IMG/VR virus record: IMGVR_UViG_3300023108_000060
Coordinates: 1-40,625 of that record
DNA from: a virus
Reading direction: 5' to 3' (one strand)
DNA: 40,625 nt
How positions within the stretch are numbered: the first letter of the stretch is position 1; each line of letters begins with the position of its first letter. The notes beneath the pieces were generated by a model. That model worked only from the letters and a program-made list of their open reading frames with translations. It searched no databases and was not told the DNA's origin. Made by a program: the position numbers and the translations under genes. Positions 17,510 to 24,614 of this stretch are shown piece by piece.

Positions 17510-18268
17510 TTAGAACAGGCTAGAACGAGCAAGCTTATCAGCTACCTGTTGCCTGTAGGCAGGGTCTTTGCTGTATCTAGGGTCACTCATAGCAGCAGTG
17601 AGTTCCGCATTACTTTCAAAACGCCCACCAGAGGATACAGCACCACTACCACCTTGCAGTAGATTTGGTTCTGCCTCTGAACGATAACGTGCGTTAAGAC
17701 CTTGTATTGCAAGTCTAATCATGTTAGGGTCTTGCGTTTCCATTGTAGCATTAAAGGCATCAATCTCACTCTCAGGGAGTGTATCTGCTGCCCATGAAAC
17801 CATTTGTGTGTATTCTTCTTGTCCACCTACTACGTCATACATCTGACCAGTAATCTGTGACGCAAGAGCATCCTGTCCCTGTATCCACGTGTCTACTAGG
17901 GAGCGAGAGAAGCCAGCTTCCTGTAGTGCTTCATAAGCATCCTCAGATAGTCCACCAGTTTCGTTGTACTCTTGTTGGAATACATCAAAGTCTAAGCCCT
18001 TGTTGTCCAAGAGTTCAGCTACTTCAGAGGCGTTCTCCTCTCCTGTAACTTCTGCTTGTTCTTCAGGCTTCTGCTGTTGAGGTTGGCCTAGCTTACTCTC
18101 TAATTCAGAATAAGCTTTAGCCATATCTTCAGCAGACTTAAACTTTTGAGGTAGCCACTCAGGACGTTCAGGGTCTTGTTGACTACCCTCTACTTTCTCA
18201 AGCATAGCGTTGACGTGTTCTTGAGATTCGGCTTCAGGTTCTTGATAAGTGTTAATAGCTTCTGCCAT
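17510..18268 (-). CDS. Capsid assembly scaffolding protein, T7 gp9-like (252 aa)
   Basis: Very acidic, Gln/Glu-rich protein between portal and capsid genes, the invariant place of the T7-type scaffold (T7 gp9, 307 aa). Features: WLPQKFKSAEDMAKAYSELE near residue 38, a motif common in these scaffolds; predicted helices throughout; and a basic C-terminus (RQQVADKLARSSLF) of the kind that binds capsid subunits. Inferred to guide prohead assembly and leave before or during packaging. Confidence 0.9.
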   Translation of the reverse strand: MAEAINTYQEPEAESQEHVNAMLEKVEGSQQDPERPEWLPQKFKSAEDMAKAYSELESKLGQPQQQKPEEQAEVTGEENASEVAELLDNKGLDFDVFQQEYNETGGLSEDAYEALQEAGFSRSLVDTWIQGQDALASQITGQMYDVVGGQEEYTQMVSWAADTLPESEIDAFNATMETQDPNMIRLAIQGLNARYRSEAEPNLLQGGSGAVSSGGRFESNAELTAAMSDPRYSKDPAYRQQVADKLARSSLF

Positions 18269-18271
18269 TTA

Positions 18272-19807
18272 TTACTCCGCTTCCATTGCTCCTTTAGCTA
18301 ACTGTGGTGCTGCACTCTGCAATGCACCCATAGCTGCCTGTTGTTCCATTTGTTGTTGCATCATCATCTGTTGCTGCATCATCTCTTGCTGCTTCTGCTC
18401 TGGAGATTTAATCAAACCAGATGTATCAATACCTAGAGAGGCTGCTAGTCTATCTATGTAATCACCTAAGTTCATCTCACTAGCAATCACTTCTGCGCCT
18501 AGTGGCTGTAAGTACTGCAAGAATGTTGCAAGTTTATTTAAGTCTTGTCCTCGTCCAAGTGCTTCAATACCTGTAACGACAGTAGGTTTCACACTGTCCT
18601 TAGGCATCTTAGGCATCTTGCCCTGCTTCTGTAATGTATCTAATAGCAGGTTAATCAGTGGCATCTGAAACTCTTGCGATAGTATTGAATATATACCACC
18701 GATAGCAGTCTCTAATTCCTGTGCCATGAAGCGTACTTCTTCAGCAGTCACACGTTCTGCTGCTCGTTGTACTGAAGAGTTTAACAGAAAGGCAGCAGCC
18801 AGTCTGTCGTTAATCATACGCATAGTTTCTAGTGCTACTCTGAAATCACCTGACTTCTGCACTTGCAGAGTGGAGACATCGTTAGCATCACCATTTACAA
18901 ACGCACCATTAGGTGCTTTAGATAAGTCCTTAGACTTAGTAGTACCATTAGGACGTACCATGAATAGTACTTTAGAAGAAGCAGCACTACCCTGTACGAT
19001 TGCCTGTGTCAAAGCCTCTAGGCTACGCAGGTCTCCCATGTATTCTTCAATGAAACCACGTCCATAATCCTCACCATCAATACGAATAAAACGTAATGGA
19101 ATGAATGGGTTAGTTTCTTTCTTAAATGTACCACGTGAATTAGGAACTTCAATACCAGCTACCTCTTGGTAGGTACTGAAGCCTTTATCTGTAGTCTTTA
19201 GACACGTAAATAAATCGTAATTCTTTACTGGTGTATCACTTGGCGGTATCATCGCCTTGACTTCATCAGGTAACATCAGTGGTGCGATACTTTCCTTAGT
19301 AATAATCTCTAGTAGATTACCCATTGCATCACGTTTAACACAGTACCTGTCTGGTCTATACACCTTCATGCCACCATCTTTAGGCATATATACTAGCGCA
19401 TTACCAGTTACGATAAGCAGCTTCAATGCCTCAAATACAGGTACACGTATAGACTTACTCTCAATCTCTTGCATTGCTGCACGTTCAATACGTGCCAAGC
19501 CTTCCTCTACTTGACCACGATTGTCACCAGCAATAGCTTGTAAATCAAAATCATCAATGGTCAGCCTGAAGAAAGGACTGTTTGGTGGTAGTAGAGCAAG
19601 TAACAATTTGGATGCTAGGTTATTAACACCCCTTGCCCCTATGCCCTGATACGGTGTAGCATACCTAGTGGTGCTGCTGTGTCCTTCATCTGGCAGAAGA
19701 GTAGGGATTGTTAGCTTTGCTGCTTCACGTCCTCTCTCAAGGAACGTATCTCGTTCAGCCTCTAGTTGGCTGTAGCGTTTAGCTAGAGTTCCTACGTCTT
19801 GTTCCAT
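18272..19807 (-). CDS. Head-tail connector (portal) protein, T7 gp8-like (511 aa)
   Basis: T7 gp8 has 536 aa. N-terminus LAKRYSQLEAERDTFLERGR and the following LTIPTLLPDEGHSSTTRYAT with YQGIGARGVNNLASKLLLAL are diagnostic of T7-type portals. RAAERVTAEEVRFMAQELE near residue 350 is another strong family stretch. The C-terminus is a Met/Gln-rich tail (about 462-490) of low complexity. The protein forms the dodecameric portal at one vertex. ATG at 19807, 4 bases after the upstream stop. Confidence 0.95.
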   Translation of the reverse strand: MEQDVGTLAKRYSQLEAERDTFLERGREAAKLTIPTLLPDEGHSSTTRYATPYQGIGARGVNNLASKLLLALLPPNSPFFRLTIDDFDLQAIAGDNRGQVEEGLARIERAAMQEIESKSIRVPVFEALKLLIVTGNALVYMPKDGGMKVYRPDRYCVKRDAMGNLLEIITKESIAPLMLPDEVKAMIPPSDTPVKNYDLFTCLKTTDKGFSTYQEVAGIEVPNSRGTFKKETNPFIPLRFIRIDGEDYGRGFIEEYMGDLRSLEALTQAIVQGSAASSKVLFMVRPNGTTKSKDLSKAPNGAFVNGDANDVSTLQVQKSGDFRVALETMRMINDRLAAAFLLNSSVQRAAERVTAEEVRFMAQELETAIGGIYSILSQEFQMPLINLLLDTLQKQGKMPKMPKDSVKPTVVTGIEALGRGQDLNKLATFLQYLQPLGAEVIASEMNLGDYIDRLAASLGIDTSGLIKSPEQKQQEMMQQQMMMQQQMEQQAAMGALQSAAPQLAKGAMEAE

Positions 19808-19811
19808 TTAC

Positions 19812-20045
19812 TTATCCCTTCGGAATCTGTAGTCCTGATGAACCCTCACCACCTACATTAGTACCTGCTGTCTGTGTTACTGGTGTACGCAGTTTACGCT
19901 TGCCTCTACGTTGTTGTAGACTTTCACCTGCTGTTTCCATAGTGGTTGGGGCTTCTTCATCTACCTGTTTGGCAGCACCAGTGACCTGTTTAGCAGCCAT
20001 AGCTGGGGCTACTGGAACAGGTGCTTTCTTAGTAAATCCACCCAT
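19812..20045 (-). CDS. gp7.3-like small virion protein, copy 2 (77 aa)
   Basis: I use ATG at 20045 (MGGFTKKAPVPVAPAM), preceded by AAGGGG. The ending GKRKLRTPVTQTAG...GLQIPKG matches its upstream neighbour (ALRTDITTQQAG...GLQIPKGQ), and both start MGG followed by a Pro/Ala-rich stretch, so the two are tandem paralogues. T7 gp7.3 (99 aa), just before the portal gene, has the same build (basic GRKKARAGGKK stretch then a Gly-rich end) and is needed for tail and adsorption function. Homology is inferred from this build and position. Confidence 0.65.
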   Translation of the reverse strand: MGGFTKKAPVPVAPAMAAKQVTGAAKQVDEEAPTTMETAGESLQQRRGKRKLRTPVTQTAGTNVGGEGSSGLQIPKG

Positions 20046-20046
20046 A

Positions 20047-20277
20047 CTATTGCCCCTTAGGTATCTGTAGGCCAGCACCAGCCATAGGTACTTGTCCAGC
20101 TTGTTGCGTTGTAATGTCTGTACGTAGTGCTTTCTTATTTCTTTTCTTACCTTGTCCTAACTCTGTCTTAACATCTGTATCATCAAGTTCCAACTCAGGT
20201 GTCTTGGTTACAGCAGTTACAGGACGAGCAGGGGTAGGTAGAGGCGCAGGTGCGCGGCCTCCCATTAATCCACCCAT
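20047..20277 (-). CDS. gp7.3-like small virion protein, copy 1 (76 aa)
   Basis: ATG at 20277 (MGGLMGGRAPAPLPTPARPV) with GAGGAAG upstream inside the end of the previous gene. Pro/Ala-rich N-terminus, acidic middle (LELDDTDVKTELG), basic GKKRNKKALRT stretch and C-terminal GLQIPKGQ. Paralogous to the next gene. See that entry for the comparison to T7 gp7.3. Intrinsic disorder is likely. Confidence 0.65.
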   Translation of the reverse strand: MGGLMGGRAPAPLPTPARPVTAVTKTPELELDDTDVKTELGQGKKRNKKALRTDITTQQAGQVPMAGAGLQIPKGQ

Positions 20278-20278
20278 A

Positions 20279-20461
20279 TCAATCTTCCTCAAAATCTTGG
20301 TTTTGTAATTCTTTTAGTTTACTTATTACAGACTGTTGACCCCTGAGGAAAGCTAAATCCTCAGGAGTAATCTGTTCAAGCGGTAGTTTGTTGGGATAGA
20401 TTGAGGTTAGATGGTTTAGTAATCCATCTGTTATATTAAAATCGTTACCTAATACTTTCAT
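20279..20461 (-). CDS. Small conserved phage protein before gp7.3-like genes (60 aa)
   Basis: Start chosen at ATG 20461 (MKVLGNDFNITDGLLNHL); the longer frame would need a TTG start. The second half, PEDLAFLRGQQSVISKLKE, is a helix with a pattern (LAFLRGQQSV) that I have seen in small proteins encoded near portals of marine podoviruses. First gene behind the putative phi6.5-type promoter, so probably a late or structural gene. Function unknown. Confidence 0.6.
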   Translation of the reverse strand: MKVLGNDFNITDGLLNHLTSIYPNKLPLEQITPEDLAFLRGQQSVISKLKELQNQDFEED

Positions 20462-20482
20462 AATAAACAAACTTTCGCTAAT

Positions 20483-20496
20483 AATGTAACTTTAGA
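20483..20496 (-). promoter_or_regulatory. Putative phage RNA polymerase promoter (phi6.5 position)
   Basis: Minus-strand TCTAAAGTTACATT. It includes the TAA stop of the RNR gene and lies 22 bases before the first gene of the virion block. The RNR ends ATC TAA AGT exactly as the terminase does at 36157. T7 has phi6.5 at this boundary between replication and structural genes. Confidence 0.7.
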
Positions 20497-22369
20497 TTTC
20501 ACAGATGCCAGCAGTACAGGCTAATTCTTGAGAAGATGTGGTATTATCAAGGGCTTCTGCGTACTGAGAGAAGTCTAACTTAGGCATATTAATGATAAGA
20601 TTATCATACTCTTCCTGTGTTATCTCCTCGTATGGGGCTTGTGCGTATGTATGGCTGTCATCCTCACGAGGTAGGAACGATACACCACACACCTCATCCC
20701 AATGTTTCCATACCCATGCACCTACTTCAGCCCATTCATCCTCACCAACATAGATAGTTACTGATGGATTGTGGTCAGTCCAGTGCTTACGATATGTCAG
20801 CCATAGTTCAAGATGCTCTAGTGCTGAGATATCATGGCGTGTCAGGCTGTTATCGGCAGATGCCATAGGGAAGCTGAACACTACGTTCTGTGGATTGTAC
20901 ACATCAACCTCACATGGTACACCCTGCTCTTGCATCCATGTAGCCAGAGGGTCTTTAACATCTGCACGTACTCTACGAATGTAGTAATGAGCATAGCGAG
21001 GATGGATACCACTACCACTATTAACTAGTTGTGATACTGTACCTGATGGCTTAACTGTAGTGATAGCCTTTGATTCTGGTATGCCCAGCTTCTTAGCCCA
21101 CTCCTTGTTTACCTCACGTGTAACCTCACGTAGTTGCTCAAGTGTTCCACCTAGTACAGACTTCTCATACTCTCCCTGACCTGACATAATCTTGTGGTCA
21201 AAGATACCTGTAAGAGATACACCAAGCAGACGTTCTTCCTCAGAGTTCTTCTTCCACTGTGGTGACAGATACTTAAAGTCTACCAGTGCTGACTGTATTG
21301 TACCAATGATAGTAGCAATCTCTACCTTACGCTTCAAGTCACCTACTCCATCTGTCTCACGAATGATAACTTCAGACAGGTTACAGAACTGCTTACTGCG
21401 TAGGCTAATCTCACCACATGGGTTAGTACCAAAGTCATCACGAGGCTCACGTCCGATAGCTACAGCCTTTTGCTTGGCTGCTTCACGATTAAAGATACCA
21501 CGCTCACCTGACTTGCTCTCATACACAGCAGTCCACTCACGTAGGAAGCTACCCATGTCAGGGCGTTCAGTAAAGGAGATGGAGTTGTTAGCATAGCTAC
21601 GATTAACTTGGTCATTCCACCAGTTACCCATCTTAGCATGGCGCATCCTGTCATCACTCAGGTTGGACAGACTAATCATTGCTGACCTACGTACACCACC
21701 TACCACTACTGCTGCTGCTACCTGACACATAAGGTCATGGCACTCAAGGCTGTTCAGCTTACGTCCAGCAGCTTTGGTAAATGTATTGATAGCAAACTTA
21801 AACAAGTTCTCTAGTGGTTCAGCACCTGATGCTCTACCCCCAAAGGTCTTAAGCCTAGCACCAGATGGACGTACCTTAGATACATCCCACTTAGGTATCT
21901 CACCAGCATACAGGCGAGAGATAACTTTACGTAGTGCTTTAGCCCAGCCCTCTTTGCTGTCACCTACCACTACTACTTCATCTGTCTCTACTAACTCTTG
22001 TGGTATCTCAGGTAGCTTGCTGATGAACTGACGCTCAACAGAGAAGCCTACACCAGTACCACACATCAGGACAAGTAACGCCTCGTCAAACGCTTTAGGG
22101 TCATCAACAGCAAGAAAGCTACAGTTATAAGCAGCCACATGATTTCTCTCCAATGCTTCACCAGCAGTCATAATAGTACGCATAGATGGAACGACATCTA
22201 GTTGATAGATAGCATCTTTAACATCCTGTCGTTTCTTCAGTACAGGAAACTTACCTGTCATAAAGTTCCACCACCTGTCAACAGTCTCGTCCCATGTCTC
22301 TCTTCGTTCTTTATCTTCTAGCCAACGAGCGTAGCGACTAGCATGGATGTATGATTGATAGCTATCCAT
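20492..22369 (-). CDS. nrdJ: Class II (adenosylcobalamin-dependent) ribonucleotide reductase, monomeric type (625 aa)
   Basis: Makes deoxynucleotides for phage DNA. Key residues match the monomeric class II enzyme: first redox Cys83 (YNCSF), thiyl-radical Cys318 in NPCGEI, second redox Cys329 eleven residues later, and the C-terminal redox pair Cys618/Cys623 (ACTAGIC) three residues from the end. Other family stretches: LVLMCGTGVGFSVE near 100 and KPSGTVSQL. No small subunit gene is present, as expected for a B12 enzyme. B12 dependence lets it work without oxygen or iron but requires cobalamin from the host. Start overlaps the MazG stop as TAATG. Confidence 0.93.
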   Translation of the reverse strand: MDSYQSYIHASRYARWLEDKERRETWDETVDRWWNFMTGKFPVLKKRQDVKDAIYQLDVVPSMRTIMTAGEALERNHVAAYNCSFLAVDDPKAFDEALLVLMCGTGVGFSVERQFISKLPEIPQELVETDEVVVVGDSKEGWAKALRKVISRLYAGEIPKWDVSKVRPSGARLKTFGGRASGAEPLENLFKFAINTFTKAAGRKLNSLECHDLMCQVAAAVVVGGVRRSAMISLSNLSDDRMRHAKMGNWWNDQVNRSYANNSISFTERPDMGSFLREWTAVYESKSGERGIFNREAAKQKAVAIGREPRDDFGTNPCGEISLRSKQFCNLSEVIIRETDGVGDLKRKVEIATIIGTIQSALVDFKYLSPQWKKNSEEERLLGVSLTGIFDHKIMSGQGEYEKSVLGGTLEQLREVTREVNKEWAKKLGIPESKAITTVKPSGTVSQLVNSGSGIHPRYAHYYIRRVRADVKDPLATWMQEQGVPCEVDVYNPQNVVFSFPMASADNSLTRHDISALEHLELWLTYRKHWTDHNPSVTIYVGEDEWAEVGAWVWKHWDEVCGVSFLPREDDSHTYAQAPYEEITQEEYDNLIINMPKLDFSQYAEALDNTTSSQELACTAGICEI

Positions 22370-22692
22370 TATCTATTATCCCCCTCACCATGCAGTGTAC
22401 CTGCCTGTTGCCTAGCCTTTAGTTTCTCTAAGTTCTTCTCAGCAATAACCTGAAGGGAAGTACCACAGTCATGTGCTAGTGCTGCTAACATCCAGAGTAC
22501 GTCACCCATCTCAGCTTCAATCTTCTCTCGCTGGTCTGTAAGTTGGATACCATCACGCATCATCTTAGCAATCTTACCTGCTACCTCACCAGCTTCTTCA
22601 GCTAGTCCTAGTGCTGGGTATGAGATGTTGTACGTTTTGGGATACACTGCTGTAGTAATAGCTTTCATCTGGTAATCATAAAAGTTAATCAT
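22369..22692 (-). CDS. MazG-like nucleotide pyrophosphohydrolase (107 aa)
   Basis: All-alpha NTP pyrophosphatase of the MazG superfamily: LGLAEEAGEVAGKIAK (EExxE metal site, about 30-45) and EAEMGDVLWMLAALA (ExxD motif, about 59-73). Length is that of the short single-domain phage forms. Cyanophage MazG proteins act on dGTP and dCTP in preference to ppGpp. Here a housecleaning or nucleotide-pool role is inferred from placement next to the RNR gene. Confidence 0.88.
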   Translation of the reverse strand: MINFYDYQMKAITTAVYPKTYNISYPALGLAEEAGEVAGKIAKMMRDGIQLTDQREKIEAEMGDVLWMLAALAHDCGTSLQVIAEKNLEKLKARQQAGTLHGEGDNR

Positions 22693-22697
22693 CTGTT

Positions 22698-22907
22698 CTA
22701 TCGCTCCGAAGCTGTCTCATTGCCATCATCCTTAATAGCAACTACTTGTTCAACATAGGTAAAGGTCATGGCTACAAGGAAGTCCTTGAAGTTGTCTACC
22801 ATGTCTTGAAGACAACCCTCTGTCTGGAACACGTGTTCTGTGTACCCATCAATCTCCCCATCCATGTTATATCTATCTACTCTAAATGTTACTTCATTCG
22901 CTTTCAT
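22698..22907 (-). CDS. Hypothetical protein (69 aa)
   Basis: Acidic protein without recognised motif (MKANEVTFRVDRYNMDGEID...). It sits between DUF3310 and MazG genes, its ATG touching the upstream stop at 22907, so it belongs to the nucleotide-metabolism cluster by location only. Confidence 0.6.
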   Translation of the reverse strand: MKANEVTFRVDRYNMDGEIDGYTEHVFQTEGCLQDMVDNFKDFLVAMTFTYVEQVVAIKDDGNETASER

Positions 22908-23188
22908 TACCAGTTCTTCCCTTTAGTCTTTTCCATTAACTCAATCATCTTGTTAAGATACCATACAGCTTTCTTGGCATCCTCAATAGGCTTGTCTTTA
23001 TTCCATAGACGTGAGCCTGTATACTTAATCACGTTACCATGACAGTAGTGGATAGCATCGTACTCACCCAGCACATCAACGATGTAGTCAATGGTCTCAA
23101 TGTTACCATCAGCATAGTGAGGTGGGCTATTAACCATATCATAGTTAGGTGCAGTTGGTCTATCTAAATCAATCATGCTGGTGTCCAT
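22907..23188 (-). CDS. DUF3310 protein (93 aa)
   Basis: Contains the DUF3310 signature: VNSPPHYADGNIETIDYI, then HYCHGNVIKYTGSRLWNKDK and a closing EDAKKAVWYLNKMIEL helix. In T7 the same domain forms part of the nucleotide kinase gp1.7; here it stands alone. ATG at 23188 has AGGAGAGG upstream; a second ATG at 23176 overlaps the exonuclease stop as ATGA and could also serve. Role in nucleotide metabolism is inferred from the family and neighbours. Confidence 0.85.
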   Translation of the reverse strand: MDTSMIDLDRPTAPNYDMVNSPPHYADGNIETIDYIVDVLGEYDAIHYCHGNVIKYTGSRLWNKDKPIEDAKKAVWYLNKMIELMEKTKGKNW

Positions 23189-23889
23189 AGCTTTACCTCT
23201 CCTGTATCTGTATCGTATTCACCATTGCGTAGGATACGTGCTAGTCGTGCGTTCTCTAAGGCTACTTCTTCTGAGAGACCTTTACTAATAAACGCTCTAA
23301 CCACTGCTCCCCATCCATCACCAAACTCAAGAATTTTCTCAGCAGTTTTATAACCAACGCTAGGGCAACCTTTGTAGTTATCAGTAGCATCACCAACAAG
23401 TGTTTGAGTAAGGAAGTTATAGTCAGCTTCTTCTTCACTGATTTCAACCACGTCACCATCAATCCAATGCTTTGCTGGTATAGTATGTAAGTCCTTATCT
23501 TCAGACCAGATAATAGTATCTGTATTCGCAGTACCCAATATCCCCAAGACATCATCAGCCTCTAATCCTTTATATATAATTGTATTGTAGTGTTGGTGCA
23601 TATATTCTTTTGCATAACTTAGTAGCATAGGCTTACGCACGTTAGAACGATTAGCTTTGTAGTACGATGCTACCCTCTTACGATAGTTATCTTTATCAGA
23701 TAGGGCAATAACACAATCGCTTACTGGTGCTTCTGCTAGAAGCTTCTCTATCTGTTCCTCTACACGTAACGCTACGTCCTGTTCAAAGCAGTGCAGTGTC
23801 CATAAACCATCTCCCCAATTAATAGGGGTCTCTGCTGATGCTGCTGCCTTGTATGCAATGATGTCACCATCAATGAGCAAAAGGGTCAT
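23173..23889 (-). CDS. 5'-3' exonuclease, T7 gp6-like (FEN family, 238 aa)
   Basis: ATG at 23889 (MTLLLIDGDIIAYKAA) with GGAG eight bases upstream. The metal-binding carboxylates of FEN/T7 gp6 nucleases are visible: LLIDGD near residue 6, GLEADDVLG near 105, WSEDKDLH near 128, and LVGDATDNYKGCPSVGYKTA (helix-hairpin-helix, about 163-182). Degrades host DNA, removes RNA primers and processes concatemers in the T7 model. Overlaps its upstream neighbour by 20 bases. Confidence 0.9.
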   Translation of the reverse strand: MTLLLIDGDIIAYKAAASAETPINWGDGLWTLHCFEQDVALRVEEQIEKLLAEAPVSDCVIALSDKDNYRKRVASYYKANRSNVRKPMLLSYAKEYMHQHYNTIIYKGLEADDVLGILGTANTDTIIWSEDKDLHTIPAKHWIDGDVVEISEEEADYNFLTQTLVGDATDNYKGCPSVGYKTAEKILEFGDGWGAVVRAFISKGLSEEVALENARLARILRNGEYDTDTGEVKLWTPA

Positions 23890-24076
23890 CGTCAAACTCC
23901 TGTCCTGATTGTTGTTGTTGCATTTCTTTTAGTTGCTGTAGTGTAACTACTTTAATACCTGTCATTACTTGTACGTAGTCAAGGTAAGCTTCCATTATCC
24001 ATTTGATACAGAGGCAGACAGTCACACCCATGAAGCAGCAAGTTAGTATCATCTTCCATAAGAAATCAAAGTCCAT
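23870..24076 (-). CDS. Small single-pass membrane protein (68 aa)
   Basis: ATG at 24076 (MDFDFLWKMILTCCFMGVTV), GGAG ten bases upstream. One strong transmembrane helix at about 7-27, rich in Cys, then a Gln-rich cytoplasmic-type tail (LQQLKEMQQQQ) and acidic end (EFDDDPF). It overlaps both neighbours by 11-20 bases, so translation is coupled. Function unknown. Placement between polymerase-region nuclease and exonuclease is unusual for a membrane protein. Confidence 0.65.
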   Translation of the reverse strand: MDFDFLWKMILTCCFMGVTVCLCIKWIMEAYLDYVQVMTGIKVVTLQQLKEMQQQQSGQEFDDDPFAH

Positions 24077-24614
24077 GCTGTATGCACTCCTTCGCCTGAC
24101 CCACTGACATCTTGAACCATTCACCTCTACGCTCTGCTACTTTCTCAGCAGCTTTGTGGGCTAACGCTTCTGCCTTACGTCTGTCTTTTGTATTGACAGC
24201 ATACATAACTTTGTAGTCTCTGAATGGGCTGCTAGTTTGGTAACCATTACACCTGTCTTCTGCATCAACAGCCATACCTATCTTTACCCACTCAGGCCAT
24301 GCTGAGTTAGTAATGATGTACACCTGTCCTTCTTTACTACGTGTGTAGTTCTGAAGACCAGAGAAAGCTGCCTCATCAAAAGACTTGTAGTTACCTGCCT
24401 TGTATAGTGGATGAGACTTTGGTATGTACTTACCATTAACAAACATTCTTTCTGGATTATTATCCTTATTGTTATTAGCATTATGTCTTTTATTATAACA
24501 ATCCTTACAAGTTTTGTTGTTATTCTTTTTAAAAGATGGTGACCAGTTATCATCATTTAGTTCTGTGTCACAATCCCTACAGGTATTAGTGGGTGTCTGC
24601 CCAGTTTCTTCCAT
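24066..24614 (-). CDS. GIY-YIG-type endonuclease with N-terminal zinc finger (T5orf172-like, 182 aa)
   Basis: C-terminal half has the T5orf172/GIY-YIG-like core: GQVYIITNSAWPEWVKIGMA, EDRCNGYQTSSPF, then KAEALAHKAAEKVAERRGEW (Glu-containing helix). The N-terminal half has CRDCDTEL and CKDCYNKRHN, a CxxC-CxxC zinc finger like those in phage HNH and GIY-YIG homing enzymes, joined by an Asn-rich linker. Start uncertain: ATG at 24614 gives a 29-base overlap with the polymerase gene; ATGs at 24665 and 24701 are possible. Lying across the end of the DNA polymerase gene, it may be a free-standing homing endonuclease (inference). Confidence 0.72.
   Translation of the reverse strand: MEETGQTPTNTCRDCDTELNDDNWSPSFKKNNNKTCKDCYNKRHNANNNKDNNPERMFVNGKYIPKSHPLYKAGNYKSFDEAAFSGLQNYTRSKEGQVYIITNSAWPEWVKIGMAVDAEDRCNGYQTSSPFRDYKVMYAVNTKDRRKAEALAHKAAEKVAERRGEWFKMSVGQAKECIQHGL

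Noticed and set aside
23262-23555. Minus-strand frame of 97 aa inside the exonuclease gene
   Set aside because: Alternative frame within a conserved nuclease; composition is not protein-like.
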